Source of the DNA: Accumulibacter sp. | GTDB taxonomy: Bacteria; Pseudomonadota; Gammaproteobacteria; Burkholderiales; Rhodocyclaceae | DNA length: 64,000 bases | Reading direction: 5' to 3' | Assembly (NCBI RefSeq): GCF_023806635.1 | Contig: NZ_JAMTDQ010000044.1 | Span: 56,160 to 120,159, forward strand | In this document: positions 50,797 to 59,262 of the stretch, in pieces | Numbering within the stretch: the stretch's first letter is position 1 | Layout of the letters: each line of letters opens with the position of its first letter | The notes under the pieces: generated by a model | What the model was told of the DNA's origin: nothing | Databases searched by the model: none | Seen by the model: only the letters and a program-made list of their open reading frames with translations | Program-made: the position numbers and the translations under genes

Positions 50797-50826
50797 ATTG
50801 TAAATTCAAGATGCTGATGTTGTAAA
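50797..50826 (-). promoter_or_regulatory. Promoter with 22-bp-spaced repeats upstream of the winged-helix/ATPase gene
   Basis: On the minus strand, TTTACA (positions 50826-50821) and TACAAT (50802-50797) form a sigma-70-like -35/-10 pair with an 18-bp spacer, about 30 bp before the ATG. They are part of three copies of TTTACRAY at exactly 22-bp steps (50819-50826, 50797-50804, 50775-50782), so the promoter and a repeated operator may coincide. Confidence 0.55.
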
Positions 50827-50890
50827 CCACCGTCCGTACGCGGCGCCGTGGTTCTGGGCGGCGTTCATCGCTTGCGGAAGGGAACGAGAC

Positions 50891-51370
50891 ATGGCTGACG
50901 ACCTGCAGCAACTGGCGTTGCTCGACGTAGTGGTCGGCAACCGCGACTGCGTGCACATCCGCCTCGGCGATTCCGCTGCGGCGTTGCAGGCGCCGCTGGC
51001 GGCGATCGCCGGGCGCCTTGCCGCCGCTCCCGATGCCGACGCTGTCGCGCTGCTTCTCGACGAGCTGCTCGACCTGCTCGAGGGAAGGCCGGCCCATGCC
51101 TTCGTCGGCGCGCTGATCGCCCGCAGTCAACCGGCGCCGGGCAGAACGCGTGCTACTCTCGGCGCACACGTCCGCGGCTTCCCCCCCATGCTTCGCAACC
51201 CGACCGGGTGCGGTTCTTCTCCGCACAGTTGCACCGGGCAGAGCGCGTCGGTGCCATCGACGGCACGCGCTTCACCACCGACGGCCTCGCTACCATCGAC
51301 GCGACGGCGGTCACTACGAGCGTCCTCGGGCTCGGGCACGGCCATTGCGCCGACCAGCGCAGCCTGCTGA
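50891..51370 (+). CDS. Hypothetical protein, possibly truncated or frameshifted
   Basis: GGAAGGGAACGAG precedes the ATG. The first ~85 residues look like real protein (MADDLQQLALLDVVVGNRD, DAVALLLDELLDLLEG, HAFVGALIAR). The rest is Ser/Thr/Arg/Pro-rich (CGSSPHSCTGQSASVPST) as expected of out-of-frame translation. I recognise no family. It may be a short real gene of about 90 codons with a damaged 3' end. It is divergent from the winged-helix/ATPase gene. Confidence 0.35.
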   Translation: MADDLQQLALLDVVVGNRDCVHIRLGDSAAALQAPLAAIAGRLAAAPDADAVALLLDELLDLLEGRPAHAFVGALIARSQPAPGRTRATLGAHVRGFPPMLRNPTGCGSSPHSCTGQSASVPSTARASPPTASLPSTRRRSLRASSGSGTAIAPTSAAC

Positions 51371-51681
51371 CCGAACTCGGCATTCTCGTCGGCCCGGGGC
51401 TGCCGGCTGGGCAGCGCGGTCTCGCGCAAGCGGAGCGGCAGCGCTACAGGCACTTTCCGCGCCGACGCGGGTGCCGGCTAGGCGTCCAGCGCAGCCGCCG
51501 GGAGGCGGCGCCGTCATCGCCACGGGGAGGAGGCGAATCGGGCCGCTCGATCGCCGCGCGCAGCGGCACGCAACGGCGCGCGCTGATGGGCTGCAGGGCA
51601 GACATCGCAAGCTTGCCAAAGACCCTACTGACGAGCGAAAACGGCGACAATGCGGTTCACCCCGTCGCCGCTCCGCCGAAC
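51371..51681. other. Region before the CRISPR-associated operon, no gene seen
   Basis: About 310 bp of GC-rich sequence with no supported gene. It should contain the promoter of the Cmr operon, but I find no sigma-70 pair with normal spacing. The frame of the first CARF gene is open through it without conserved sequence. Confidence 0.4.
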
Positions 51682-52845
51682 ATGCCCTACGCCCGCGAAC
51701 ACCCCAGCACCTACCCGCGAAGAACCCTCCTCGCCGTCACCGGCCTGTCGCCGCAGATCGTCACCGAGACCCTGTATGCGCTCGCCGTCGCCCCCGCGCA
51801 GGGCGCCAGCGCCTTCGTCCCGAGCGAAATCCACCTCATCACCACCCGCAGCGGCGCCGAGAAGGCGCGCCTGGCGCTGCTCTCCGACGAGCCGGGCTGG
51901 TTCCACCGCCTCTGCCGCGACTACGCGCTGCCGCCGATCGACTTCGCGGCCGAGGAGATCCACGTCCTGACGGACGCCGCCGGCGATCCGCTCGAAGACA
52001 TCCGCTCGCCCGACGACAACCGCTGCGCCGCCGACGGCATCACCGAACTCGTGCGCGACTTCACCGCCGATCCCGACTGCGCGCTGCACGTCTCGATCGC
52101 CGGCGGCCGCAAGACGATGGGCTTCTTCCTCGGCTACGCGCTGTCGCTCTACGGCCGGCCGCAGGACAGGCTGTCACACGTCCTCGTTGCCGCGCCCTTC
52201 GAGTCGAGCAGCGCCTTCTACTACCCGACGCCGGCCAGCCAGGTCATCGAACTCGCCGGCGGCCGCCTCGCCGACGCCGCCAGCGCGCAGATCACCCTCG
52301 CCGACCTGCCGATCGTCAGCCTGCGCCACGGGCTGCCGGAAGCGCTGCTGACCGGCCGCGCCAGCTACAGCGAGGCGGTCGCCGCCGCGCGCCTGGCGCT
52401 GGCACCGCCACAACTGACGATCGACCTCGCCGGGCGCCGCATCCGCGCCGCCGGCAAGGTCTTCGCGCTGCCGCCCGCAGAACTCGCGTTGCTCAGCGTC
52501 TTCGCTCGCCGCGCGCTGCGCGGCGAGCCACCGCTGCCGGCGCCGCCGAAGGACGTCCCGGACCCCGAATGGAGGAAGCGCTATCGCGTCGAGCTGCACT
52601 GGATCGACGGCCCGTTCCGCGACCACGAGAAGACCGAGGCGGTGTTGAAAAAGGGAATGGACGGCGACTACTTCTCGGGACATCTCAGCAAACTGCGGCG
52701 CCTCATCGAGCGGCAGCTCGGCGCCGCCGCGACGCCATACCTGATCAGCGACGGCGGCAAGCGGCCACGCCGCTACTGCCTCGCCTTGCCGCCGTCGGCG
52801 GTGGGGTACGGCGATATCGACGCCGCCGCCCGCGCCGAAGACTGA
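51682..52845 (+). CDS. CRISPR-associated CARF protein, Cas_NE0113 family (annotated Csm6-type ring nuclease)
   Basis: A 387-aa protein. The N-terminal CARF domain shows TLLAVTGLSPQIVTETLYAL and, near residues 136-150, HVSIAGGRKTMGFFLGYAL, both diagnostic of the Cas_NE0113 family. No HEPN R-x4-H motif is evident. The C-terminal ~150 residues (LPPAELALLSVFARRAL, then FSGHLSKLRRLIERQLG and RRYCLALPP) resemble an OmpR-type winged helix, so the protein may act as a cyclic-oligoadenylate-responsive regulator or a ring nuclease. The start at 51682 precedes the conserved sequence. It is the first gene of the operon, 21 bp before csx1. Confidence 0.8.
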   Translation: MPYAREHPSTYPRRTLLAVTGLSPQIVTETLYALAVAPAQGASAFVPSEIHLITTRSGAEKARLALLSDEPGWFHRLCRDYALPPIDFAAEEIHVLTDAAGDPLEDIRSPDDNRCAADGITELVRDFTADPDCALHVSIAGGRKTMGFFLGYALSLYGRPQDRLSHVLVAAPFESSSAFYYPTPASQVIELAGGRLADAASAQITLADLPIVSLRHGLPEALLTGRASYSEAVAAARLALAPPQLTIDLAGRRIRAAGKVFALPPAELALLSVFARRALRGEPPLPAPPKDVPDPEWRKRYRVELHWIDGPFRDHEKTEAVLKKGMDGDYFSGHLSKLRRLIERQLGAAATPYLISDGGKRPRRYCLALPPSAVGYGDIDAAARAED

Positions 52846-52866
52846 AGCAACCACCGGAGAACGCCC

Positions 52867-54060
52867 ATGACCACCCTCATCAGCTTCCTCGGCAAAGGCC
52901 GCCTCGACGCCCGGCGGACCGGCTACCAGCAGACCACCTACCGCTTCAGCGCCGACTTCGCGCGCAGCGTCGCGTGGTTCGGCCTCGCCCTCGCCGAACA
53001 CCTCAAGCCGCAGCGGCTGATCCTCGTCGGCACCTCCGGCAGCATGTGGGACGCCTTCTTCGAGCGCCAGGGCAACGACGACGAGGAGATCCTCCGCCTG
53101 ATGGAGGCCACCGAGCGCGAGGACGTCACGCACGATCTGCTCGACCTGCCGCGGCAGCGCCTCGCCGAGCAACTCGGCATTCCCGTCGTCTGTCTGCTGA
53201 TTCGCTACGCCCGCGACACCGCCGAACAGGTGCACATCCTGCACGACCTCGCCGCCGTCGTTCGCCGCGGCGAACGGCTGTGCCTCGACCTGACGCACGG
53301 CTTCCGCCACCTGCCGATGCTGGCGCTGGTCGCCGCGCGCTACCTCGAGCGCGTCGCCGGCGTCGAGATCGAGGAACTCTATTACGGTGCCTACGACATG
53401 CGCAACAACGCCGACGAAACGCCGGTCCTGCGCCTGCGCGGGTTGCTGACGATGCTCAACTGGGTCGACGCGCTCGCCACCTACGACAAGGACGGCGACT
53501 ATGGCGTCTTCGCGCCGCTGCTCGCGGACGACGGCATGGCGGCGGGCACTGCCGAACGGCTCGCGCAAGCGGCGTACTTCGAGCGGACGAGCAATCCGGT
53601 ATCGGCGCAGAAGACGCTGAGCGGCGTCTTTCGAGCGGTCGAGGCGCATCGCGGCCGGCTCGGCGCCCTCTTCGGCGAAACGCTGCAGAAGCGCATCGGT
53701 TGGTTTCGCGGCGCGCAGCGTGAAGACTGGGAACTCTCGCTCGCCGCCGCCTACCTCGAGCGGCGCGACTACCTGCGCGCCGCCACCTTCCTCTACGAAG
53801 CCTTCATCACCCGCGCCTGCAAACAGCAGGGGCTCGCTGATTCCGACGGCTTCGGCAACCGCAAGCACGCCTACAAGGCGGCGAGCAAGACGACTCCCCA
53901 ACTGCGCCAGCTCGTCGACCTGCGCAACTCCCTCGCGCATGGTGTCCGGCCGCACACCGCCGAGAGCCAACGAACGCTTGCCGACGAAGATCGCCTGCGT
54001 AGCCGCCTGCAGGAACTGCGCCGGGCCCTCTTCCCGCCGGGCACCGGATCGATCTCATGA
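52867..54060 (+). CDS. csx1: Csx1-type CARF-HEPN ribonuclease (TIGR02221 family)
   Basis: A 397-aa type III accessory ribonuclease. The CARF domain has ILVGTSGSMWDAFF and the ligand-binding CLDLTHGFRHLPMLAL (DLTHG at residues 141-145). The C-terminal HEPN domain carries the catalytic RNSLAH, with Arg353 and His358 (R-x4-H). Cyclic oligoadenylate made by Cas10 switches such enzymes into nonspecific RNases. GGAGAA precedes the ATG; the stop overlaps cas6 by 4 bp. Confidence 0.9.
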   Translation: MTTLISFLGKGRLDARRTGYQQTTYRFSADFARSVAWFGLALAEHLKPQRLILVGTSGSMWDAFFERQGNDDEEILRLMEATEREDVTHDLLDLPRQRLAEQLGIPVVCLLIRYARDTAEQVHILHDLAAVVRRGERLCLDLTHGFRHLPMLALVAARYLERVAGVEIEELYYGAYDMRNNADETPVLRLRGLLTMLNWVDALATYDKDGDYGVFAPLLADDGMAAGTAERLAQAAYFERTSNPVSAQKTLSGVFRAVEAHRGRLGALFGETLQKRIGWFRGAQREDWELSLAAAYLERRDYLRAATFLYEAFITRACKQQGLADSDGFGNRKHAYKAASKTTPQLRQLVDLRNSLAHGVRPHTAESQRTLADEDRLRSRLQELRRALFPPGTGSIS

Positions 54061-54926
54061 ACCAGCGCCCGACCCCCTTGCCGATCGCGCCGCTGCGCCT
54101 GACGCTGCGCTCGGCCGGCCTCGCCTTCCCCGGATTCGCCGGCAGCCTCTGGCACGGCGGCCTCGGCAGGATGCTCGAACGGCATTTCCCGGCATCGTTC
54201 CGGCTGCTCTACGGCGGCCAGGGCGATACCCGCCTCTACGCGCTGTGCCCGCCGGCCGGCGAACGCTTCCCGCCCGGCGACCTGCTGACGCTGCGGCTCA
54301 GTCTCTTCGGCGAAGCCACCGGGCACCTGCTCGCCTGCACGCAGGCGATCGCCCTGCTCGGCGAAGCCGGCATCGACCCCGCCGGGCGCTTCCAGCTCGA
54401 GAGCGCGAGCGTCCTGCTGCCCGACGGCGAAGCGCCCTACTTCAGCGCCGCCGACGGCCTGCTGCAGCCGCCGCCGCTGACCGACTTCGCCGACTGGCTG
54501 CCGGCCGGCCAGGCGCCGCGGCAGATCGCCGTCCGCCTGCTGACGCCGCTGCACCTCAAGGAGGGCGGCGAACTGCTGCGGCACGCACCCGATTACGGCC
54601 AGCTCCTGCACCGGCTGTTCGGCCGCCTCGACCAGCTGGCGCACGTCATCGGCTGCCCGCCGCCGCTCGCCAAGAGCGACCGCGCCGCACTGCTCGACGA
54701 GGCACGCCAGGTCACGCGGCTCGCGGAGGATATCCGCTGGCAGCAGCTCGACCGGCGCTCGGCGCGGACGCGGCAGCAGATGCGCTTCGGCGGGCTGCAG
54801 GGCGAGCTGCGCTTCACCGGCGAAATGACGCAGACGCTGCCGTGGCTGGTCGCCGGGCAGCAGGTGCACATCGGCGGCAAGACGGCGTTCGGCTTCGGTG
54901 CCTACGAAGTCGAGGCAAGGCAATGA
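54057..54926 (+). CDS. cas6: Cas6 pre-crRNA processing endoribonuclease
   Basis: A 289-aa RAMP protein of the Cas6 C-terminal-domain type. The end of the protein (GELRFTGEMTQTLPWLVAG, then GGKTAFGFG at residues 273-281) forms the glycine-rich loop of the last ferredoxin-like fold. It should cut the repeats of the array into crRNAs for the Cmr complex. The general-base histidine cannot be assigned from sequence alone. It overlaps csx1 by 4 bp; cmr1 starts 46 bp after it. Confidence 0.87.
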   Translation: MNQRPTPLPIAPLRLTLRSAGLAFPGFAGSLWHGGLGRMLERHFPASFRLLYGGQGDTRLYALCPPAGERFPPGDLLTLRLSLFGEATGHLLACTQAIALLGEAGIDPAGRFQLESASVLLPDGEAPYFSAADGLLQPPPLTDFADWLPAGQAPRQIAVRLLTPLHLKEGGELLRHAPDYGQLLHRLFGRLDQLAHVIGCPPPLAKSDRAALLDEARQVTRLAEDIRWQQLDRRSARTRQQMRFGGLQGELRFTGEMTQTLPWLVAGQQVHIGGKTAFGFGAYEVEARQ

Positions 54927-54972
54927 CCACGCATGCGGCAGCGACGGCCGCACAGACGATCGGAGGATGTTC

Positions 54973-56259
54973 ATGAAGACGAAACAGGCGGCGCCGAATC
55001 TGGACCCGGAGCAGTTGCAGGCCGATATCGAGCACCGAATACGTGACAACGGCGAAGCCTGGCGCCGCTACACCTGCCGGCTGGTGACGCCGATGTACGG
55101 CGGCGGCGTCATCCCCGGCGAAGTCGATCGCGACATGCCGATCCGCGCGACGGCGATCCGGGGACAACTGCGGTACTGGTGGCGCTTGCTCAACCGCCAT
55201 CGCCCGGAGCATTTGACTGCCGAGGGCAGGCCCGACAGCAGCAAGCTGTTTGCGTCCGAACGTGCGCTCTGGGGTGGACTCGGCGATCAAGGCAGTCTCA
55301 CCGCCAGCCAGGTCAGCGTGCGAGTCGAGGCTGCGGCGGTCGCCGGGAAAACTTCGCCCAAGGATGGATCGGTGCTGGGCAAGATGATCGTCACCGACAG
55401 CGCTGCGACGGTCGACTGGTTGCCGTGCAATCGACCCTTCGAGTTCCTCCTCTTGCTGCGCATTGATGCCTGTGAGGAAAGCGTGCTCCAGGCGCTGCGC
55501 ATGTGGGCCAGCTTCGGCGGCATCGGTGCACGTCGTCGGCGTGGGCTCGGTGCCCTCGAAGTGGTGGATGCGGAAGGGCAGCGCTTGTTTGCCGGCAAGG
55601 CCGATCGCGACGCAGCGAAGGTCGTACTTGTCCGGATGGGCGACGACAGTTTCGCTGATTACCGGCAAGCCGTCGAAGCCGGGGTCCAATGTTTGGTCGA
55701 CTTCCGGCAGAAGCCGGGGCTCGCACGCGGTTCCGGTACCGGCACGCGCCCCGGCGGCAGCCACTGGCCGGAAGCGAATGCGGTGCGCAATCTCACCCGC
55801 CGTGCGCGGCCGGATAACGTTCACGCGCTCGGCAGCAGCACTCCCTTGCTGTTTCCCCGCGCGTTGCTCGGCTTGCCGATCGTCTTCCAGTTCAAGTTGC
55901 ACGAGCGGCTCGGCGATCCGTATGCCTCGACGCTCGAGGTCGCCGACGACGGCGAGATTCGGCGCGACCGCTTCGCCAGTCCGCTGATCTTCTCCGCCTG
56001 GCCCGAACCCCAAGGCAACAGGACGATCTATCGCCCGGTCGTGCTGCTCCTGCCGACGCACATCGATCTGCGCAAGCGCGCGTTGAAGTTGAAGATCGCC
56101 AGCGGCGCCTCGCTGCCCATTCCTGCGGGTACCTGGTGGCCGAGCGACCCCGTCAAGAGACAGGTGGTCATGCCGCGCGGTCTTCGACACGTGGCTGGCG
56201 CCAAGTCCGACGTCCTGTCGGCCTTCCTGCAGTTCTTCCAGAAAGGCGCGACGCCATGA
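54973..56259 (+). CDS. cmr1: Type III-B RAMP protein Cmr1
   Basis: A 428-aa Cmr1, which caps the 3' crRNA end of the complex. The family signature IRGQLRYWWRLL is at residues 62-73, preceded by LVTPMYGGGVIPGEVD, and FGGIGARRRRGLGAL forms the second RAMP glycine-rich loop. GGAGG precedes two close ATGs (54967 and 54973); the second has normal spacing. The stop overlaps cmr2 by 4 bp. Confidence 0.92.
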   Translation: MKTKQAAPNLDPEQLQADIEHRIRDNGEAWRRYTCRLVTPMYGGGVIPGEVDRDMPIRATAIRGQLRYWWRLLNRHRPEHLTAEGRPDSSKLFASERALWGGLGDQGSLTASQVSVRVEAAAVAGKTSPKDGSVLGKMIVTDSAATVDWLPCNRPFEFLLLLRIDACEESVLQALRMWASFGGIGARRRRGLGALEVVDAEGQRLFAGKADRDAAKVVLVRMGDDSFADYRQAVEAGVQCLVDFRQKPGLARGSGTGTRPGGSHWPEANAVRNLTRRARPDNVHALGSSTPLLFPRALLGLPIVFQFKLHERLGDPYASTLEVADDGEIRRDRFASPLIFSAWPEPQGNRTIYRPVVLLLPTHIDLRKRALKLKIASGASLPIPAGTWWPSDPVKRQVVMPRGLRHVAGAKSDVLSAFLQFFQKGATP

Positions 56260-58100
56260 ATTCCTGGCTCCTCGAAATTTCCCTCGGTCCGGTACAGGGA
56301 TTCATCGCCGCGGCGCGGCGCAGTCGCGACCTCTGGGCGGGCAGCTACATCCTTTCCGAACTGGTGCGCGCCGCGGCCGCGAAGATGATCGACCAGCGGG
56401 CGGAACTCATCTACCCGCTCGCGTCGCGAGTGCAGCGGGAAAACCCGCAACAGGACAGCAACCTCTCCAACATCCTGCTGGCACGCATCGACGGCGTCGA
56501 CGAGGAGGCGGTCCGCGCCATTGCCAGTGCGGTCAAGCAGGCAGCGCGCGATCGCCTGGCCAGCTTGGCCGACACCGCCATGCGGGACTGGCAAGGGGCC
56601 GGTGTCACGCTGCGCAAGGACTTGTGGAAGAGCCAGGTCGCCGACGCCATCGAGGCCTATGCCGCCTGGGCAGCGATCCCCGCTGCTGGCGAAGGGGGCC
56701 GGCCGGCGTACCGCGTCGCCTACGACCACCTCAAGCAGGCACTTGCCGCGCGCAAGAACACGCGTGACTTCGCACCGATGTTCGCGACTGACGTTGCCGA
56801 CAAGGGCGTCGGCGTCCCGAAATCCTCGTTCGACGGCCTGCGCGAATCGGTGTTGCCCAGGGGTCGGCAGCAGTTCCCCGCCCGTTTCGGCCTCAGCCGC
56901 GGCGAGCAGCTTGACGCACTCGGCTGCATCAAGCGCGTCGTCGGGCGAACCGAGCGCTTCACGGCGCTGAGCCGCTTCGCCGCCGATGGTTGGCTGAAGA
57001 AGCTCGATGCGGAAAAGCGTCGCGAACTCGCTGGCGCCTACGAAAGACTCGTCAGTGACGACGTCGCTCTGGCGACGCGCAGCAGCGGCAGCGGCGGCGC
57101 CGGGATCTTTCCCTACGACGGCGGCCTGCTGTTTCCCGAACGCTACGCCATCGCCGCGCGCGACTGCCAAGGGAACGCCGCCGCGAGCACGGCGCTCGCC
57201 GATCTCGGTACAGTGCTCCGGTCGCTGTGGAAGCGCTACGGCCGGCCCTGCCCCTACGGCGTGCTTCTGATCGCCGACGGCGACCGCATGGGCCGTTTCG
57301 TCGACCGGGCGCAATCCGCGGCCGATCACCAGCGCATCTCGGACGCCGTTGCTGCCTTCGCCGACCGTGTGCCGCAGCTCGCCCGCGACTTCGGCGGCCA
57401 GTGCGTCTTCGCCGGTGGCGAGGATCTCACCGTCTTCCTGCCGCTCACCGTCGTCGTCGACAGCGCCTTCGCCCTGCACGAGGCCTTCACGACCGCGATG
57501 GCCGCGGTCGTCGCCGATCTCGCCCGGGACGATGCGGACGCCCGCCCGACGCTGCGCGTCGGCGCGGCGATCTGCCACGTCCTCGAGCCGCTCGGCGTCA
57601 TCCGTCAGCGCGCCGCTGCCGCCGAGAAGTTCGCCAAGGGCGAGGCCGGCTCGCCGGCGCAGGGCAATGCCCTCGGGCTCAAGCTGCACATCCGCTCGGG
57701 ACACGAAATCGGTCTCCGACTGCGTTTCGACGACCCCGCCGGCCGCGCGGCTCTCGCCGCATGGCAGGCCGCCTACACGCAGCGGCACCTGCCCGGTCGC
57801 CTCGCCTACGACACGCGCGCCATCGCGCTCCACTGCCGGGCGACCGGCGCCAGCACCGGCGTCGCCGCAGGCGAATTCCGCCGCCTGCTCGACCGCGCGC
57901 GCCGGGGCGGCGGTGCCGAGCAGATCGACGATGCGCTGCGCGAGCCACTCGACAGACGGCGCGCGACGCTCGCCGGCGACGCTCTTGCGTCGGCAACCGA
58001 CGCCACCGGGCTGCTGCGCCTCGCCGATGAACTGATCCTCGCCCGCTGGCTGTCCGCCGCCACCGCAGACGAAGTCAGCGCCGCAGAAGGAGCCCAATGA
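56256..58100 (+). CDS. cmr2: Type III-B Cas10-family protein Cmr2 without HD domain
   Basis: A 614-aa Cas10. It begins directly with SLGPVQGFIAAARRSRDLWAGSY, the first conserved block after the HD nuclease of larger homologues, so the HD domain is absent and the protein is shorter than HD-bearing Cmr2. The palm domains show LLIADGDRMGRFVD and FAGGEDLTVFLPL; the cyclase motif is GGED (residues 387-390) instead of GGDD. It is expected to make cyclic oligoadenylate after target RNA binding. With no HD, DNA cleavage by this subunit is not expected. Confidence 0.93.
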   Translation: MNSWLLEISLGPVQGFIAAARRSRDLWAGSYILSELVRAAAAKMIDQRAELIYPLASRVQRENPQQDSNLSNILLARIDGVDEEAVRAIASAVKQAARDRLASLADTAMRDWQGAGVTLRKDLWKSQVADAIEAYAAWAAIPAAGEGGRPAYRVAYDHLKQALAARKNTRDFAPMFATDVADKGVGVPKSSFDGLRESVLPRGRQQFPARFGLSRGEQLDALGCIKRVVGRTERFTALSRFAADGWLKKLDAEKRRELAGAYERLVSDDVALATRSSGSGGAGIFPYDGGLLFPERYAIAARDCQGNAAASTALADLGTVLRSLWKRYGRPCPYGVLLIADGDRMGRFVDRAQSAADHQRISDAVAAFADRVPQLARDFGGQCVFAGGEDLTVFLPLTVVVDSAFALHEAFTTAMAAVVADLARDDADARPTLRVGAAICHVLEPLGVIRQRAAAAEKFAKGEAGSPAQGNALGLKLHIRSGHEIGLRLRFDDPAGRAALAAWQAAYTQRHLPGRLAYDTRAIALHCRATGASTGVAAGEFRRLLDRARRGGGAEQIDDALREPLDRRRATLAGDALASATDATGLLRLADELILARWLSAATADEVSAAEGAQ

Positions 58101-59245
58101 TGGACGCACCGACGATGTACGACCACCTGATCGAGCCGCAGGCGCCGCTCGTCTTCCGCTCCGGCAGGCCCTTCGGCGGGGGCAGCCGCGACGGCGCCAA
58201 CTTCCCCTGGCCATCGTCGCTCGCCGGCCTGCTGCGCACGCAGGTCATGGACGATCGCGGCTGGCGCGGCCCGCTGACCGCCGCGCAGCAACAGGAACTG
58301 CATGCCCTCGACGCGCACGGGCCGATCCTTGCCGAACGCCTCGCCGAAGCCGACGGCAAGCGCATCACGCCGATGCTGCCGCGACCCGCCGACGCCGTTC
58401 TCCTCGACGACGAAGGCGGCGACAAGGCCTACCATCGGCTGACCCCGGGGACGCTGCCGGACGGTTGCGGCTGCGACCTGCCGCCCGAGCTGCAGCCCCT
58501 GCTGCTCGCCGGCGCGCCGAAGGGCAAGCCGCAGCCCGGCCCCGCTTACTGGCCGCTGGCAACGCTGCTCGCCTGGCGCCGCGGCCAAGCCGTCCGCCCC
58601 TCCACGCCCGACGAGCCGGCGAGCGAAACGCGCAGCCATGTCGCGCTTGACCGCGCCACCCTGGCGGCCGACCCGGGGCGCCTGTTCCAGACCGAAGGAC
58701 TCGATTTCTCCCGCCGGCGCAAGGACGACGGCCGCGGCTTCGCCGTGCGCGACTGGGTCTTCCTCTGCCGCTTTGCAAGCCCGCTTGCCGCGCGCACGGT
58801 CACCTTCGGCGGCGAGCGCCGGCTGTCGTGGCTGGAACCCGCACCGGCAGCCGCACTCGACGCGCCGCCCGCGCATCTCGCGGCGATCGCCGCCAGCCGG
58901 CGAATCACCCTCACCGTCGTGACGCCGGCGCTGTTCACCGGTGGCTGGCGGCCAGCCTGGCTCGACGCCGCCGGCGAGGTGCCCGGAATCGCCGGCCTGC
59001 GCCTGCGCCTGCGGGCGGCGGCAGTCGAACGCTGGCAGGGAATCTCCGGCTGGGATCTCGCTGCCTGGCACGCCAAGGGTGCGCGCAAGGCCGTCGCCGC
59101 CGGTGCCACCTACTGGTTCGACGTCGTCGGTGAGCCACCCGCCGGCTGGGCGAGCAGACTCTGGCTGGCGCCGATCAGCGACCAGCCGCAGGACCGGCGC
59201 GACGGCTTCGGCCTCGTCGTCCCCGGTCTCTGGAACCATCCCTGA
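58097..59245 (+). CDS. cmr3: Type III-B RAMP protein Cmr3
   Basis: A 382-aa Cmr3, which with Cmr2 binds the 5' handle of crRNA. The N-terminal VFRSGRPFGGG and WPSSLAGLLRTQ are typical, as is LVVPGLWNHP at the C-terminus. Two adjacent ATGs (58097 and 58100) follow AAGGAG. It overlaps cmr2 by 4 bp. Confidence 0.9.
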   Translation: MMDAPTMYDHLIEPQAPLVFRSGRPFGGGSRDGANFPWPSSLAGLLRTQVMDDRGWRGPLTAAQQQELHALDAHGPILAERLAEADGKRITPMLPRPADAVLLDDEGGDKAYHRLTPGTLPDGCGCDLPPELQPLLLAGAPKGKPQPGPAYWPLATLLAWRRGQAVRPSTPDEPASETRSHVALDRATLAADPGRLFQTEGLDFSRRRKDDGRGFAVRDWVFLCRFASPLAARTVTFGGERRLSWLEPAPAAALDAPPAHLAAIAASRRITLTVVTPALFTGGWRPAWLDAAGEVPGIAGLRLRLRAAAVERWQGISGWDLAAWHAKGARKAVAAGATYWFDVVGEPPAGWASRLWLAPISDQPQDRRDGFGLVVPGLWNHP

Positions 59246-59262
59246 ACGAAGGAGAAACACCC

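Noticed and set aside
51150-53723. 857-aa open frame overlapping the CARF and Csx1 genes on the same strand
   Set aside because: It is Arg/Pro/Ala-rich with no domain, and two recognisable CARF proteins occupy other frames of the same DNA.
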